Assembly: GCA_030039155.1 (NCBI GenBank)
Contig: JASHQL010000034.1
Span: 1 to 34,538, forward strand
From: Streptosporangiaceae bacterium
GTDB taxonomy: Bacteria > Actinomycetota > Actinomycetes > Streptosporangiales > Streptosporangiaceae
Direction of reading: 5' to 3'
DNA length: 34,538 nucleotides
A program made the translations under genes and the position numbers. The notes beneath the pieces were generated by a model that worked only from the letters and a program-made list of their open reading frames with translations, made no database searches and had not been told where the DNA came from. This document shows, piece by piece, positions 23,190-30,760 of the stretch. The stretch's first letter is position 1. The number at the start of each line of letters is the position of its first letter.

Positions 23190-23639
23190 ATGCCTGACCA
23201 GGGAATGGCCGAGGACATGCACAGCCTGGTCGAGCACCGGCTGCGTCGGATCGACCAGCGCTACACCAGCGGCCGCCGGGCCATCGTGGACCTGCTGGTC
23301 ACCGCGGGCCATCCGGTCAGCATCGGCGACATCGCCGAGCGGCTGCCCGACCTGCCGCGCAGCTCTGCCTACCGGCACCTGACCGACCTGCATGCGGCCG
23401 GCCTGGTGCGCCGGGTGGCGGCCAACGACGAGTTCACCAGGTTCGAGCTCGCCGAGGACCTGACCGAGCACCATCACCACCTGCTCTGCGTGAACTGCGG
23501 CAAGGTCATCGACGTCACCCTGCCGAGCGGCGCGGAGCAGCAGGTCACCAGCGTGATCAGCCAGCTCGCGGACACTGCCGGGTTCCAGCCGCACAGCCAC
23601 CGGCTCGACGTGCTCGGCCTCTGCAGCGCCTGCGCCTAG
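23190..23639 (+). CDS. zur: Fur-family zinc uptake regulator (Zur-like)
   Basis: A 149-residue regulator from ATG 23190, with GAGGGAG about six bases upstream. The N-terminal winged helix contains L-P-R-S-S-A-Y-R-H-L-T-D-L. The regulatory region follows, with E-H-H-H-H-L-L-C-V-N-C-G, and the tail has L-C-S-A-C. The two C-x2-C pairs form the structural zinc site, and the His cluster belongs to the sensory site. The operon with smtB and the divergent zinc importer favours Zur over Fur or PerR. Zur proteins repress zinc uptake genes when zinc is replete. The 7-1-7 repeat before the binding-protein gene is the likely target. Confidence 0.9.
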   Translation: MPDQGMAEDMHSLVEHRLRRIDQRYTSGRRAIVDLLVTAGHPVSIGDIAERLPDLPRSSAYRHLTDLHAAGLVRRVAANDEFTRFELAEDLTEHHHHLLCVNCGKVIDVTLPSGAEQQVTSVISQLADTAGFQPHSHRLDVLGLCSACA

Positions 23640-23661
23640 CGAAGCTGGCATGCTCGCCTGC

Positions 23662-24693
23662 ATGACCTACGTCGCGCACGATGACCGTTACCAGCAGATG
23701 CCGTACCGCCGCTGCGGCCGCAGCGGCATCCAGCTGCCGGAGATATCGCTCGGCCTCTGGCACAACTTCGGCGACGACCGGCCGATCGACACGCAGCGGG
23801 CCATCCTGCGCCGCGCCTTCGACCTCGGCGTGACGCACTTCGACCTGGCGAACAACTACGGCACGCCGTACGGCTCGGCCGAGCGGAACTTCGGCAGGCT
23901 GCTGGCCGAGGATTTCCGCCGGTACCGGGACGAGCTGATCATCTCGACCAAGGCGGGCTGGGACATGTGGCCAGGCCCTTACGGCGAGTTCGGCTCGCGC
24001 AAGTACCTGCTGGCCAGCCTCGATCAGTCGCTGGCCAGGATGGGCCTCGACTACGTGGACATCTTCTATAGCCACCGGCCGGATCCTGATACGCCGTTCG
24101 AGGAGACGATGGGCGCCCTCGATACCGCGGTCAGGTCGGGCCGCGCGCTGTACGCGGGCATCTCGTCCTACTCCGCGGCGCAGACCGAGCAGGCGGCCAA
24201 GATCCTCGGCCAGCTCGGCACGCCGCTGCTGATCCATCAGCCGTCGTACTCGATGCTCAACCGGTGGATCGAGGGCGGGCTGCTTGACGTGCTCGGCCGT
24301 GACGGCATCGGCTGCATCGTGTTCTCGCCGCTGGCACAGGGCATCCTCACCGGCAAGTACGCCGCCGGCGTGCCTGCCGGATCGAGGGCGAGCCGGGACT
24401 CGACGCTGCCGGCCAGCGAGCTGACCCCGGCCGTGCACGGCTACGTGCACGCGGCCGAGGCGATCGCCAGGGAACGCGGCCAGACGCTGGCTCAGCTCGC
24501 GCTGTCCTGGGCGATGCGTGATCCGCGGGTCACCTCGGTGCTGATCGGCGCGAGCAGCGTGGCCCAGCTCGAGGAGAACCTGGCGGCCGCGGGCGGCGCC
24601 GGCTTCAGCAACGCCGAGCTGGCCGCGATTGACCGGCTGGCGGCCGAAGCCGGCGCGCTGGCCACCGAGGAAGCCGCCGATGACGGGGCCTGA
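23662..24693 (+). CDS. Aldo-keto reductase, YghZ/Kv-beta-like
   Basis: A 343-residue NADPH-dependent reductase. ATG 23662 is chosen because M-T-Y-V-A-x-D-D-R-Y and Y-R-R-C-G-R-S-G is how this subgroup begins. An ATG 12 bp upstream is possible, and neither has a clear ribosome-binding site. The catalytic tetrad is visible: D and Y in F-D-L-A-N-N-Y-G, K in S-T-K-A-G-W, H in Y-S-H-R-P-D. The cofactor-binding end has I-G-A-S-S-V-A-Q-L-E-E-N-L. YghZ-type enzymes reduce glyceraldehyde-3-phosphate and methylglyoxal in vitro. The substrate here is unknown. It lies 22 bp after the zur-like gene and overlaps the next oxidoreductase gene by 14 bp. Confidence 0.93.
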   Translation: MTYVAHDDRYQQMPYRRCGRSGIQLPEISLGLWHNFGDDRPIDTQRAILRRAFDLGVTHFDLANNYGTPYGSAERNFGRLLAEDFRRYRDELIISTKAGWDMWPGPYGEFGSRKYLLASLDQSLARMGLDYVDIFYSHRPDPDTPFEETMGALDTAVRSGRALYAGISSYSAAQTEQAAKILGQLGTPLLIHQPSYSMLNRWIEGGLLDVLGRDGIGCIVFSPLAQGILTGKYAAGVPAGSRASRDSTLPASELTPAVHGYVHAAEAIARERGQTLAQLALSWAMRDPRVTSVLIGASSVAQLEENLAAAGGAGFSNAELAAIDRLAAEAGALATEEAADDGA

Positions 24694-25747
24694 CCACCGG
24701 GTTCGCTGGGGCGTCATGGGCACCGCGAGGATCGCGGTCAGGGCCTTCCTGCCCGCGCTGCGCCAGGCCGGCGGGGTGGCTGCGGTGGTCGGCGGCCGCG
24801 ACCTGGATCGCGCGCGGCAGTACGCGGCCGCCAACGACATCGGCCGGGCGGTGGCCGGCTACCAGGCGCTGGTCGACGACGATCAGGTCGAGGCGATCTA
24901 CATCGCGCTGCCGAACTCGCTGCACGCGGCGTGGACGATCGCCGCGCTGCAGGCCGGCAAGCCCGTGCTGTGCGAGAAGCCGCTGTGCGGCACGCTCGCC
25001 GACACCGAGCGGGTGCTCGCGGTCGCGGCAGCGGCGGACCCGGCATCAACCGATGCCGGGGCGCACCGCTCTGCCGTTCGAGACACCGGAGCCGGCACGC
25101 CGCTGTGGGAGGCGTTCGTGTTCCCGTTCCAGCGCCAGCACGAGCAGCTTCTTGCGGTGCTGGACAGCGGCGAGGTCGGCGAACTGCGGGAGATCCAGTC
25201 CGGGTTCCACTTCAAGCTCGGCCGCGCCGATGACATCAGGATGTCGCCAGCGCTTGACGGCGGCGCGCTCAACGACGTCGGCTGCTACCCGGTCAGGCTG
25301 GCCGCCGAGCTGTTCGGTGAGCCACATGAAGGCTGCTGGTCCGACGCGGTGTTCGGCGGGCAGGGCGTGGACGTGGAGAGCTGGGGCGCGCTGCGCTATC
25401 CGGGCGGCCGGCGGCTGCTGTTCAGCTGCGGCATGCGGCGCGGCCCAGACACCTTCACCAGGCTGCTCTGCTCCGACGGCGAGATCCGGGTCAGCAACCC
25501 GTTCCATCCACGGCAGGGTGACCAGTTCACGGTGCTGCGGGCCGGGCAGCAGCCGCGGACCGTGCACGCCTCGGCCGAGCCAACGTTCACCGAGGCGATC
25601 AGGCATATCCAGCAGGTGGTGCGGGGCATGGCCGAGCCGAGGCAGCTTGCCGTCCAGCACACGCTGCCGACCGCGCGGGCACTGCACGATCTGCAGTCCT
25701 GCTGGCGGCGGCCCGCCGGCGCGGCGGCCGCCGGCGGCACGCACTAG
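24680..25747 (+). CDS. Gfo/Idh/MocA-family oxidoreductase
   Basis: A 355-residue NAD(P)-dependent dehydrogenase from ATG 24680, with GAGGAAG about six bases upstream inside the aldo-keto reductase gene. The N-terminal Rossmann domain begins R-W-G-V-M-G-T-A-R-I-A. The conserved catalytic-lysine motif is G-K-P-V-L-C-E-K-P-L. The C-terminal domain contains G-G-A-L-N-D-V-G-C-Y-P-V-R-L, typical of sugar and inositol dehydrogenases of the family. The translational coupling to the aldo-keto reductase suggests that the two act on the same carbohydrate or aldehyde. The exact substrate cannot be inferred. Confidence 0.92.
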   Translation: MTGPDHRVRWGVMGTARIAVRAFLPALRQAGGVAAVVGGRDLDRARQYAAANDIGRAVAGYQALVDDDQVEAIYIALPNSLHAAWTIAALQAGKPVLCEKPLCGTLADTERVLAVAAAADPASTDAGAHRSAVRDTGAGTPLWEAFVFPFQRQHEQLLAVLDSGEVGELREIQSGFHFKLGRADDIRMSPALDGGALNDVGCYPVRLAAELFGEPHEGCWSDAVFGGQGVDVESWGALRYPGGRRLLFSCGMRRGPDTFTRLLCSDGEIRVSNPFHPRQGDQFTVLRAGQQPRTVHASAEPTFTEAIRHIQQVVRGMAEPRQLAVQHTLPTARALHDLQSCWRRPAGAAAAGGTH

Positions 25748-25792
25748 GGTCGGTTCGGCAGCCAAGGTCCGCGAGCCAGCAAGGAGGCGTCC

Positions 25793-26794
25793 GTGCCGGA
25801 GCCCGAGCCACAGCCGGTGCTCACGCCGCTCACCGCGGCGGCGATGTTCCTGGTGCTGACCATCAACTCCGGCGGCGAGCAGGCGGTGCGCGACCTGCTG
25901 CCGGACCTGGCCGGCCTGCAGCGCTCGGTCGGGTTCCGCAGCCCGACAGGCGACCTGGCCTGCGTCACCAGCATCGGCTCCGGTGCCTGGGACCGGCTGT
26001 TCGGCGGCAGCAAGCCGGCCGGGCTGCACCCGTTCCGCCCGCTCGACGGCTCCCGGCACCGCGCCGTCGGCACCCCAGGCGACCTGCTGCTGCACATCAG
26101 GTCAGCACGGATGGACCTGTGCTTCGAGCTGGCCGCCCTGATCAGCGGCCGGCTTGGCGACGCGGTCAGCGTGGCCGACGAGGTGCACGGCTTCCGTTAC
26201 TTCGACGAGCGTGACCTGCTCGGATTCGTGGATGGCACCGAGAACCCGACGGGCCGCGCCGCCGCGGACGCGGTCACGATCGGCGCCGAGGATCCCGATT
26301 TCCGCGGCGGCAGCTACGTCATCGTGCAGAAGTACCTGCATGACATGGCCGCGTGGAACACGCTGACGACCGAGCAGCAGGAACTGGTGGTCGGCCGGAC
26401 CAAGCTGGCCGACATCGAGCTGCCTGACGAGGTGAAGCCGGCCAACTCGCACGTCGCGCTCAACACCATCGTCGGACCGGCCGGCGAGCAGCGGCAGATC
26501 GTGCGGGACAACATGCCGTTCGGCTCGATCGCCGACGGCGAGTTCGGCACCTACTTCATCGGCTACTCGGCGGCGCCGGAGGTCACCGAGCTGATGCTGC
26601 AGCACATGTTCATCGGCGACCCGCCGGGCAATTACGACAGGATCCTCGACTTCTCCACCGCCGTCACCGGCGGACTGTTCTTCGTTCCCACTGCCGACTT
26701 CCTCGACAGCCCGCCGTCCGGGCCGGCCAAGGCGGCCGCTTCAGCCGACGGGTCGCTGGGTATCGGCAGCCTGAAAGGAGCCGTCACGCCATGA
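25793..26794 (+). CDS. DyP-type heme peroxidase, encapsulin cargo
   Basis: A 333-residue dye-decolorising peroxidase from GTG 25793, with AAGGAGG five bases upstream. It has the family G-x-x-D-G motif in G-F-V-D-G-T-E-N-P (the catalytic Asp), N-S-H-V-A-L-N with the probable heme-ligand His, and Q-I-V-R-D-N-M-P-F-G with the distal Arg. The C-terminal 15 residues D-G-S-L-G-I-G-S-L-K-G-A-V-T-P match the known encapsulin-targeting peptide, reached through a flexible Ala/Pro-rich linker. The stop overlaps the encapsulin start by ATGA. The enzyme should therefore be packaged in the shell and use H2O2 for oxidation. No signal peptide is present. Confidence 0.96.
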   Translation: MPEPEPQPVLTPLTAAAMFLVLTINSGGEQAVRDLLPDLAGLQRSVGFRSPTGDLACVTSIGSGAWDRLFGGSKPAGLHPFRPLDGSRHRAVGTPGDLLLHIRSARMDLCFELAALISGRLGDAVSVADEVHGFRYFDERDLLGFVDGTENPTGRAAADAVTIGAEDPDFRGGSYVIVQKYLHDMAAWNTLTTEQQELVVGRTKLADIELPDEVKPANSHVALNTIVGPAGEQRQIVRDNMPFGSIADGEFGTYFIGYSAAPEVTELMLQHMFIGDPPGNYDRILDFSTAVTGGLFFVPTADFLDSPPSGPAKAAASADGSLGIGSLKGAVTP

Positions 26795-27594
26795 ACAACC
26801 TGCACCGCGAGCTTGCGCCGATCTCGGAGGCGGCCTGGTCGGGCATCGACGCCGAGGCGCGCGAGGCGTTCAGCAGCCACATCGCCGGCCGCCGCGTCGT
26901 CGACGTCACCGGCCCGGACGGGCCGACCCTGGCCGCTGTCGGCACCGGCCACCTGCGCCAGGCCGATCCGACGGGCGACGGCGTCAGCCTGGCGGTGCGG
27001 CTCAGCCAGCCGGTCACCGAGTTGCGGCTGCCGTTCACCGTCAGCCGCTCGGCGGTCGACGACGTGGAGCGAGGCGCGAAGGACACCGACTGGGAGCCGG
27101 TCAGGCAGGCCGCGCGGGTGATGGCCGGCACCGAGGACCGCGCGGTCGCGGCCGGCCTCGAGCCGGCCGGGATCACCGGGATCGTGCCGGGCTCGCCGAA
27201 CCGCGCCGTGCCGCTGCCGGCCGACGCCCGCCAGTACCCGGCGGCGGTCAGCCAGGCGCTCGAGACGCTCCGGCTGACCGGAGTCGGCGGGCCGTACGCG
27301 CTGCTGCTCGGCGCCGAGGCCTACACCAAGCTGGCGGCCGCGGCGGACGACGGGTACCCGGTGGAGAGCAGGCTGGCTACGCTGCTCGGCGGCGCGATCA
27401 TCTGGGCGCCGTCGATGGACGGCGGCCTGGTGCTGTCCGCCAGGGGCGGCGATTTCGAGCTGCACCTCGGCCAGGACCTGTCGATCGGCTACCTGTCACA
27501 CGACGCGCAGGACGTGCAGCTGTACCTGCAGGAGTCGCTGACGTTCCTGGTGCACACGCCGGAGGCGGCGGTCCCGCTGGCCGCGAAGTCTTGA
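26791..27594 (+). CDS. Encapsulin shell protein (family 1, HK97-like fold)
   Basis: A 267-residue shell protein, from ATG 26791, preceded by AAAGGAG nine bases upstream. It begins N-N-L-H-R-E-L-A-P-I-S-E-A-A-W, followed by I-D-A-E-A-R-E, and contains A-G-R-R-V-V-D-V-T-G-P and D-L-S-I-G-Y-L-S-H-D. These are typical of linocin-M18/CFP29-type encapsulins. Proteins of this length usually assemble 60-mers of about 24 nm. The cargo is the DyP peroxidase encoded directly upstream, in the same translationally coupled unit. The native function in actinobacteria is thought to relate to oxidative stress. Confidence 0.96.
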   Translation: MNNLHRELAPISEAAWSGIDAEAREAFSSHIAGRRVVDVTGPDGPTLAAVGTGHLRQADPTGDGVSLAVRLSQPVTELRLPFTVSRSAVDDVERGAKDTDWEPVRQAARVMAGTEDRAVAAGLEPAGITGIVPGSPNRAVPLPADARQYPAAVSQALETLRLTGVGGPYALLLGAEAYTKLAAAADDGYPVESRLATLLGGAIIWAPSMDGGLVLSARGGDFELHLGQDLSIGYLSHDAQDVQLYLQESLTFLVHTPEAAVPLAAKS

Positions 27595-27618
27595 TCATGG
27601 CCGCGGCGCGCCTACAGT
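27591..27618 (+). promoter_or_regulatory. Promoter giving a probable leaderless transcript
   Basis: TTGATC (27591-27596) and TACAGT (27613-27618) are separated by 16 bp and followed after 6 bp by the ATG at 27625. Transcription would start at or near the A of the start codon. No ribosome-binding site is present, in line with leaderless initiation, which is common in actinobacteria. Confidence 0.55.
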
Positions 27619-27624
27619 GATGGC

Positions 27625-27915
27625 ATGCGGGTTGAGGTAAGTCCGCAGGCTGCCGAGTTCGTCACCCGGCACGGCGGCCAGCTGTGGGTATGGACCGAGC
27701 GGACCTCGTGCTGCGCGGCCACTCCGCCGATCATGCGCACCGCGACCCGCCAGCCGGCCCGGCCGGCCGAGTTCCGGCGGATGCCAGCCGACGGTCTCGA
27801 ACTGTGGTTCAGCCCGCCGTTCGGCCAGCTGCCTGACGTGCTCGAGGTCGACCTGCGCGGCAAGCGCAGGCCCAGGGTCGAGGCCTACTGGGACGGCTGC
27901 CTGCTGGCGCTGTGA
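27625..27915 (+). CDS. Conserved small protein of unknown function with a Cys-Cys pair
   Basis: A 96-residue protein starting at ATG 27625, six bases after a -10 sequence. It opens M-R-V-E-V-S-P-Q-A-A-E-F-V and ends R-P-R-V-E-A-Y-W-D-G-C-L, a pattern I associate with an uncharacterised actinobacterial family. The opening loosely resembles A-type iron-sulfur carrier proteins (V-x-V-T-x-x-A-A), but their C-x-C-G tail is missing. Cys residues occur as an adjacent pair (T-S-C-C-A-A) and one near the C-terminus, and could bind a metal. It converges on the DUF4177-like gene with a 9-bp gap. Confidence 0.75.
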   Translation: MRVEVSPQAAEFVTRHGGQLWVWTERTSCCAATPPIMRTATRQPARPAEFRRMPADGLELWFSPPFGQLPDVLEVDLRGKRRPRVEAYWDGCLLAL

Positions 27916-27924
27916 CCGGCCGGG

Positions 27925-28197
27925 CTAGCTGACCCGGCGCTTGAACGTGTAGGTGGTCAGCGACCAGGCCGCGTCCCAGTAGCTGCGCCCTTCGCGGCCC
28001 TGCCGGTGCTCCTCCTGGCTGGTCAGCTCCCAGCCGTCCGAGCCGAACTTGTTGAGCAGCCCGAGTACCTCAAGGTTGCTGGCCGACAGGTCTTCCTCCG
28101 CGCCAGGCTCGGGGCCGTGCCACAAGATCGTCCGGCCCCGGTCCTGTGACCGGCCGTCCAGCGTGATCGTGAGCTGCGCGTACTGCCAGACAGACAT
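27925..28197 (-). CDS. DUF4177-like small protein
   Basis: A 90-residue protein from ATG 28197. The pattern W-Q-Y-A-Q-L-T-I near the start, L-N-K-F-G-S-D-G-W-E-L in the middle and Y-T-F-K-R-R at the end is that of the DUF4177 fold, a small alpha/beta domain of unknown function. No ribosome-binding site is obvious. It lies 57 bp after the 6-phosphogluconate dehydrogenase gene on the same strand, with a weak hairpin between them. It may be read from its own promoter. Confidence 0.75.
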   Translation of the reverse strand: MSVWQYAQLTITLDGRSQDRGRTILWHGPEPGAEEDLSASNLEVLGLLNKFGSDGWELTSQEEHRQGREGRSYWDAAWSLTTYTFKRRVS

Positions 28198-28223
28198 CTG
28201 GCTAGTGTTCCACCGCAGCGCCC

Positions 28224-28251
28224 CGTTACTCGCCGCGCCGGACCGGTAACG
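28224..28251 (-). terminator. Weak stem-loop after the gnd gene
   Basis: CGTTAC (28224-28229) and GTAACG (28246-28251) pair as a 6-bp stem with a 16-nt GC-rich loop, just past the gnd stop codon in the direction of transcription. Flanking CC/GG can extend the stem with a mismatch. There is no T tract, so termination is only a possibility. Confidence 0.3.
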
Positions 28252-28254
28252 AGG

Positions 28255-29697
28255 TCACGCAGGCTGCTCCCGTTGGTCCCCGGCCCAGGCGGTATGGAAG
28301 CTGCCCTCGGCATCTACCCGGTGGTAGGTATGCGCGCCGAAGTTGTCGCGCAGGCCCTGGATCAGCGCGGCCGGCAGCCGGTCCCGGCGCAGCCCGTCGT
28401 AGTAGGCAAGGCTGGAGGAGAAGGCGGGCGCGGGCAGTCCCGCGGCGGCCGCGTGCCCGACCACCCGCCGCCAGCTCGCGGTGCCGGTCTTGACCGCCTC
28501 GGCGAAGTACGGCGCCACCAGCAGGCTCGGCAGGTCCGCGGTGCCGTCGTAGGCCTCCATGATCCGGTTCAGGAAGCGTGCCCTGATGATGCAGCCGCCG
28601 CGCCAGATCATCGCCATCGCGCCGCGGTCGATATGCCAGCCGTACTCCTGGCTGCCCGCGCTGATCTGGTCGAATCCCTGTGCGTACGCGACCACCTTGG
28701 ACGCATACAGCGCGCGCCTGACGTCCTCGGTGAACGCGTCCCTGTCGGTGACCTGGCCGGCCGCAAGCTCGCTGCCGAAGGTGGCGCGCGCCGCGGCGCG
28801 CTGGTCCGCGGCGCCGGACAGCGACCTGGCGAACGTGGCCTCAGCGATCCCGGTGATCGGGATGCCCAGGTCGAGCGCGCTCTGCACGGTCCACCGGCCG
28901 GTGCCCTTCTGCTCGGCCTGGTCGAGCACGATGTCCACGAACGGCTTGCCGGTCGCCGCGTCCACATGCTGCAGCACGTCAGCGGTGATCTCGATGAGGA
29001 ACGACTCGAGATCGCCCTCGTTCCACTTGGCGAAGATCTCGCCGATCTCGGCGGGTTCGGCGCCCAGGCCGTGCCGGAGCAGGTCGTAGGCCTCCGCGAT
29101 CAGCTGCATGTCGGCGTACTCGATGCCGTTGTGCACCATCTTGACGAAATGCCCGGCTCCGTCCGGACCGACGTGCACGCAGCACGGCACCCCGTCCACC
29201 GTCGCCGCTATCGACTCGAGCATCGGGCCGAGGGTCGCATATGACTCCGCCGACCCGCCCGGCATGATGCTCGGCCCGAGCAGTGCGCCCTCCTCGCCGC
29301 CGGACACGCCGCAGCCGACGAAGTGCAGCCCGCGCTCCGCCAGCGCCGCCTCGCGCCTGCGGGTGTCCAGGTAGTGCGCGTTGCCGCAGTCGATCACGAT
29401 GTCGCCCTGGTCGAGCAGCGGCAGCAGCTCGCCGATGACCGCGTCGGTTGGCTGGCCGGCCTTGACCATGATGATGATCGACCTGGGCCTGGCCAGGCTG
29501 GCGACAAAGTCGGCCATGCCGTCGCTCGGCACGAACTTGCCCTCGTCGCCGTGCTGGTCGACCAGGCTGTGCGTGCGCTCAGGCGACCTGTTGTGCAGCG
29601 CCACGACATGCCCGTGCCTGGCCAGATTGCGGGCTAGATTGCGCCCCATCACCGCGAGCCCGGTCACGCCGATCTGCGCCTCGCCACGCTCGCTCAT
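28255..29697 (-). CDS. gnd: 6-phosphogluconate dehydrogenase, decarboxylating
   Basis: A full-length enzyme of 480 residues from ATG 29697, with GGGGAG six bases upstream. It oxidises 6-phosphogluconate to ribulose-5-phosphate and CO2 with NADP+ in the pentose phosphate pathway. The N-terminal Rossmann motif is G-V-T-G-L-A-V-M-G-R-N-L-A-R-N. The substrate loop V-S-G-G-E-E-G-A-L-L-G-P-S-I-M-P-G-G and catalytic F-V-K-M-V-H-N-G-I-E-Y are intact. The long length matches the classical NADP type, not the short NAD-dependent GndA type. The zinc-finger gene upstream ends 28 bp away, so they may be co-transcribed. Confidence 0.97.
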   Translation of the reverse strand: MSERGEAQIGVTGLAVMGRNLARNLARHGHVVALHNRSPERTHSLVDQHGDEGKFVPSDGMADFVASLARPRSIIIMVKAGQPTDAVIGELLPLLDQGDIVIDCGNAHYLDTRRREAALAERGLHFVGCGVSGGEEGALLGPSIMPGGSAESYATLGPMLESIAATVDGVPCCVHVGPDGAGHFVKMVHNGIEYADMQLIAEAYDLLRHGLGAEPAEIGEIFAKWNEGDLESFLIEITADVLQHVDAATGKPFVDIVLDQAEQKGTGRWTVQSALDLGIPITGIAEATFARSLSGAADQRAAARATFGSELAAGQVTDRDAFTEDVRRALYASKVVAYAQGFDQISAGSQEYGWHIDRGAMAMIWRGGCIIRARFLNRIMEAYDGTADLPSLLVAPYFAEAVKTGTASWRRVVGHAAAAGLPAPAFSSSLAYYDGLRRDRLPAALIQGLRDNFGAHTYHRVDAEGSFHTAWAGDQREQPA

Positions 29698-29725
29698 ACG
29701 CCGCTCCCCAAGTCACGACATGGCG

Positions 29726-30076
29726 TCAGTTCAGATACGCCTGCCAGTCTGGCGGAACGCGGCCCGCTGGGCCAGGCACACCCTGGCCTGCCGGATGTGC
29801 GTGCGGCGGCGCCAGCTCCGGCCCGCCGTCGAACATCTGGTTGGTGTGGAAGTTCCAGAACCAGGTCTCGCCCGGCTCGTAGCTTCTGATCACCGGATGC
29901 CCGGTGGCCGCGAAGTGCGCGGTCGCGTGCTGCGACGGCGAGGTGTCGCAGCAGCCGATGTGCCCGCACTGGGTGCACCTGCGCAGGTGCACCCACCAGC
30001 CCCCGGCGGCCTCGCACTCGACGCAGCCAGGTCCGCTCGGCGGCACCGACGGATCGATGCCAGGCAGCTCAGTCAC
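29726..30076 (-). CDS. Stand-alone UBP-type zinc-finger protein
   Basis: A protein of 116 residues from GTG 30076, chosen because GAGGAG lies seven bases upstream. An open extension to 30121 lacks one. The body is a zf-UBP domain: C-V-E-C, then W-W-V-H-L-R-R-C-T-Q-C-G-H-I-G-C-C-D, H-A-T-A-H-F, G-H-P-V-I-R-S, and E-P-G-E-T-W-F-W. All Cys/His metal positions expected for this domain are present. In eukaryotes the domain binds the ubiquitin C-terminus. Bacterial stand-alone copies are common in actinobacteria and have no established partner. A Pro-rich C-terminal tail ends D-W-Q-A-Y-L-N. Confidence 0.88.
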   Translation of the reverse strand: MTELPGIDPSVPPSGPGCVECEAAGGWWVHLRRCTQCGHIGCCDTSPSQHATAHFAATGHPVIRSYEPGETWFWNFHTNQMFDGGPELAPPHAHPAGQGVPGPAGRVPPDWQAYLN

Positions 30077-30169
30077 GTGTCTGCTCCTCTCCCTGACACG
30101 GGCAAAGCAGGATGAGCCCAATCGTAGGATCCAGCTAGGAACGACGGCACGGCGGCCGGAGGAACGATC

Positions 30170-30673
30170 GTGGCAGTGTCACCGCGGCAGCAGTACGCCA
30201 TGCGCAGTTCGGCGCTGCCGTACCTGCAGCCAGGCGAGACCATCCAGGCGATCTTCCCGTGCTGTACCGCCGTGACGCCTGCCCGCAGGGCGGCGGCGGT
30301 AGCGGCAGGGCTGGCCGGCCTGGCCGTGCTGATCTGCGGCGCGCTGATCCCCGCCCCGCAGGCCGTGCAGCACGAGATCGGGCCGTACGTGTTCGCGATC
30401 GTCGTGGTCGACCTGCTGCTGTTCGCCCTGTGGTACCGGCTGATGCAGTGGCGGATCCTGGTGGCCACCCCGAAGCGGATCCTGGTCCTCAAGTCGTTCG
30501 ACATGGGCTGGCGCGGCCGGGGCATCAGGGCCGAGCTGCCCAGGTCGACCAGGCTCGGCCCGGTCTCTGAGAGCAGCCAGGTCATCAGCGTCGATGGCGA
30601 GCGCCTGCGAGTGCGCAAGGACTTCCTTGACGCCGTCCAGCTCGCCGACATGGCCCGCGCACTGGCCGAATAG
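30170..30673 (+). CDS. Two-helix membrane protein with PH-like C-terminal region
   Basis: A 167-residue protein from GTG 30170, with GGAGGA seven bases upstream. A hydrophilic start contains L-P-Y-L-Q-P-G-E-T-I-Q-A. It is followed by two membrane helices (about residues 40-62 and 70-90) and then a cytoplasmic region beginning W-R-I-L-V-A-T-P-K-R-I-L-V-L. The order (short N-terminal helix, hairpin, then V-A-T-x-x-R-I-L-V-L strands) resembles small bacterial membrane proteins with a PH-like fold. I cannot name a specific family. It is divergent from the UBP zinc-finger gene, with a 93-bp gap. Confidence 0.75.
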   Translation: MAVSPRQQYAMRSSALPYLQPGETIQAIFPCCTAVTPARRAAAVAAGLAGLAVLICGALIPAPQAVQHEIGPYVFAIVVVDLLLFALWYRLMQWRILVATPKRILVLKSFDMGWRGRGIRAELPRSTRLGPVSESSQVISVDGERLRVRKDFLDAVQLADMARALAE

Positions 30674-30687
30674 CGCCCGCGCCACTC

Positions 30688-30738
30688 CGCGTAGCCCCCG
30701 CGTAGCCCCGCGTAGCCCCGCGTAACCCGCGTAGCCCC
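30688..30738 (+). repeat. Short tandem array of a CGCGTAGCCC unit
   Basis: Five consecutive units starting at 30688, 30699, 30709, 30719 and 30728 share CGCGTAGCCC or a near variant. Unit lengths are 11, 10, 10 and 9 bp, then a final copy. The array begins just after the stop of the membrane-protein gene. It resembles a slippage-type microsatellite. Confidence 0.8.
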
Positions 30739-30760
30739 GGCAGCCGCCCGCCCCCCGGCA

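Noticed and set aside
28273-29244. Long open frame on the plus strand within gnd
   Set aside because: It is antisense to an intact 6-phosphogluconate dehydrogenase gene, and its composition is typical of a GC-driven shadow frame.
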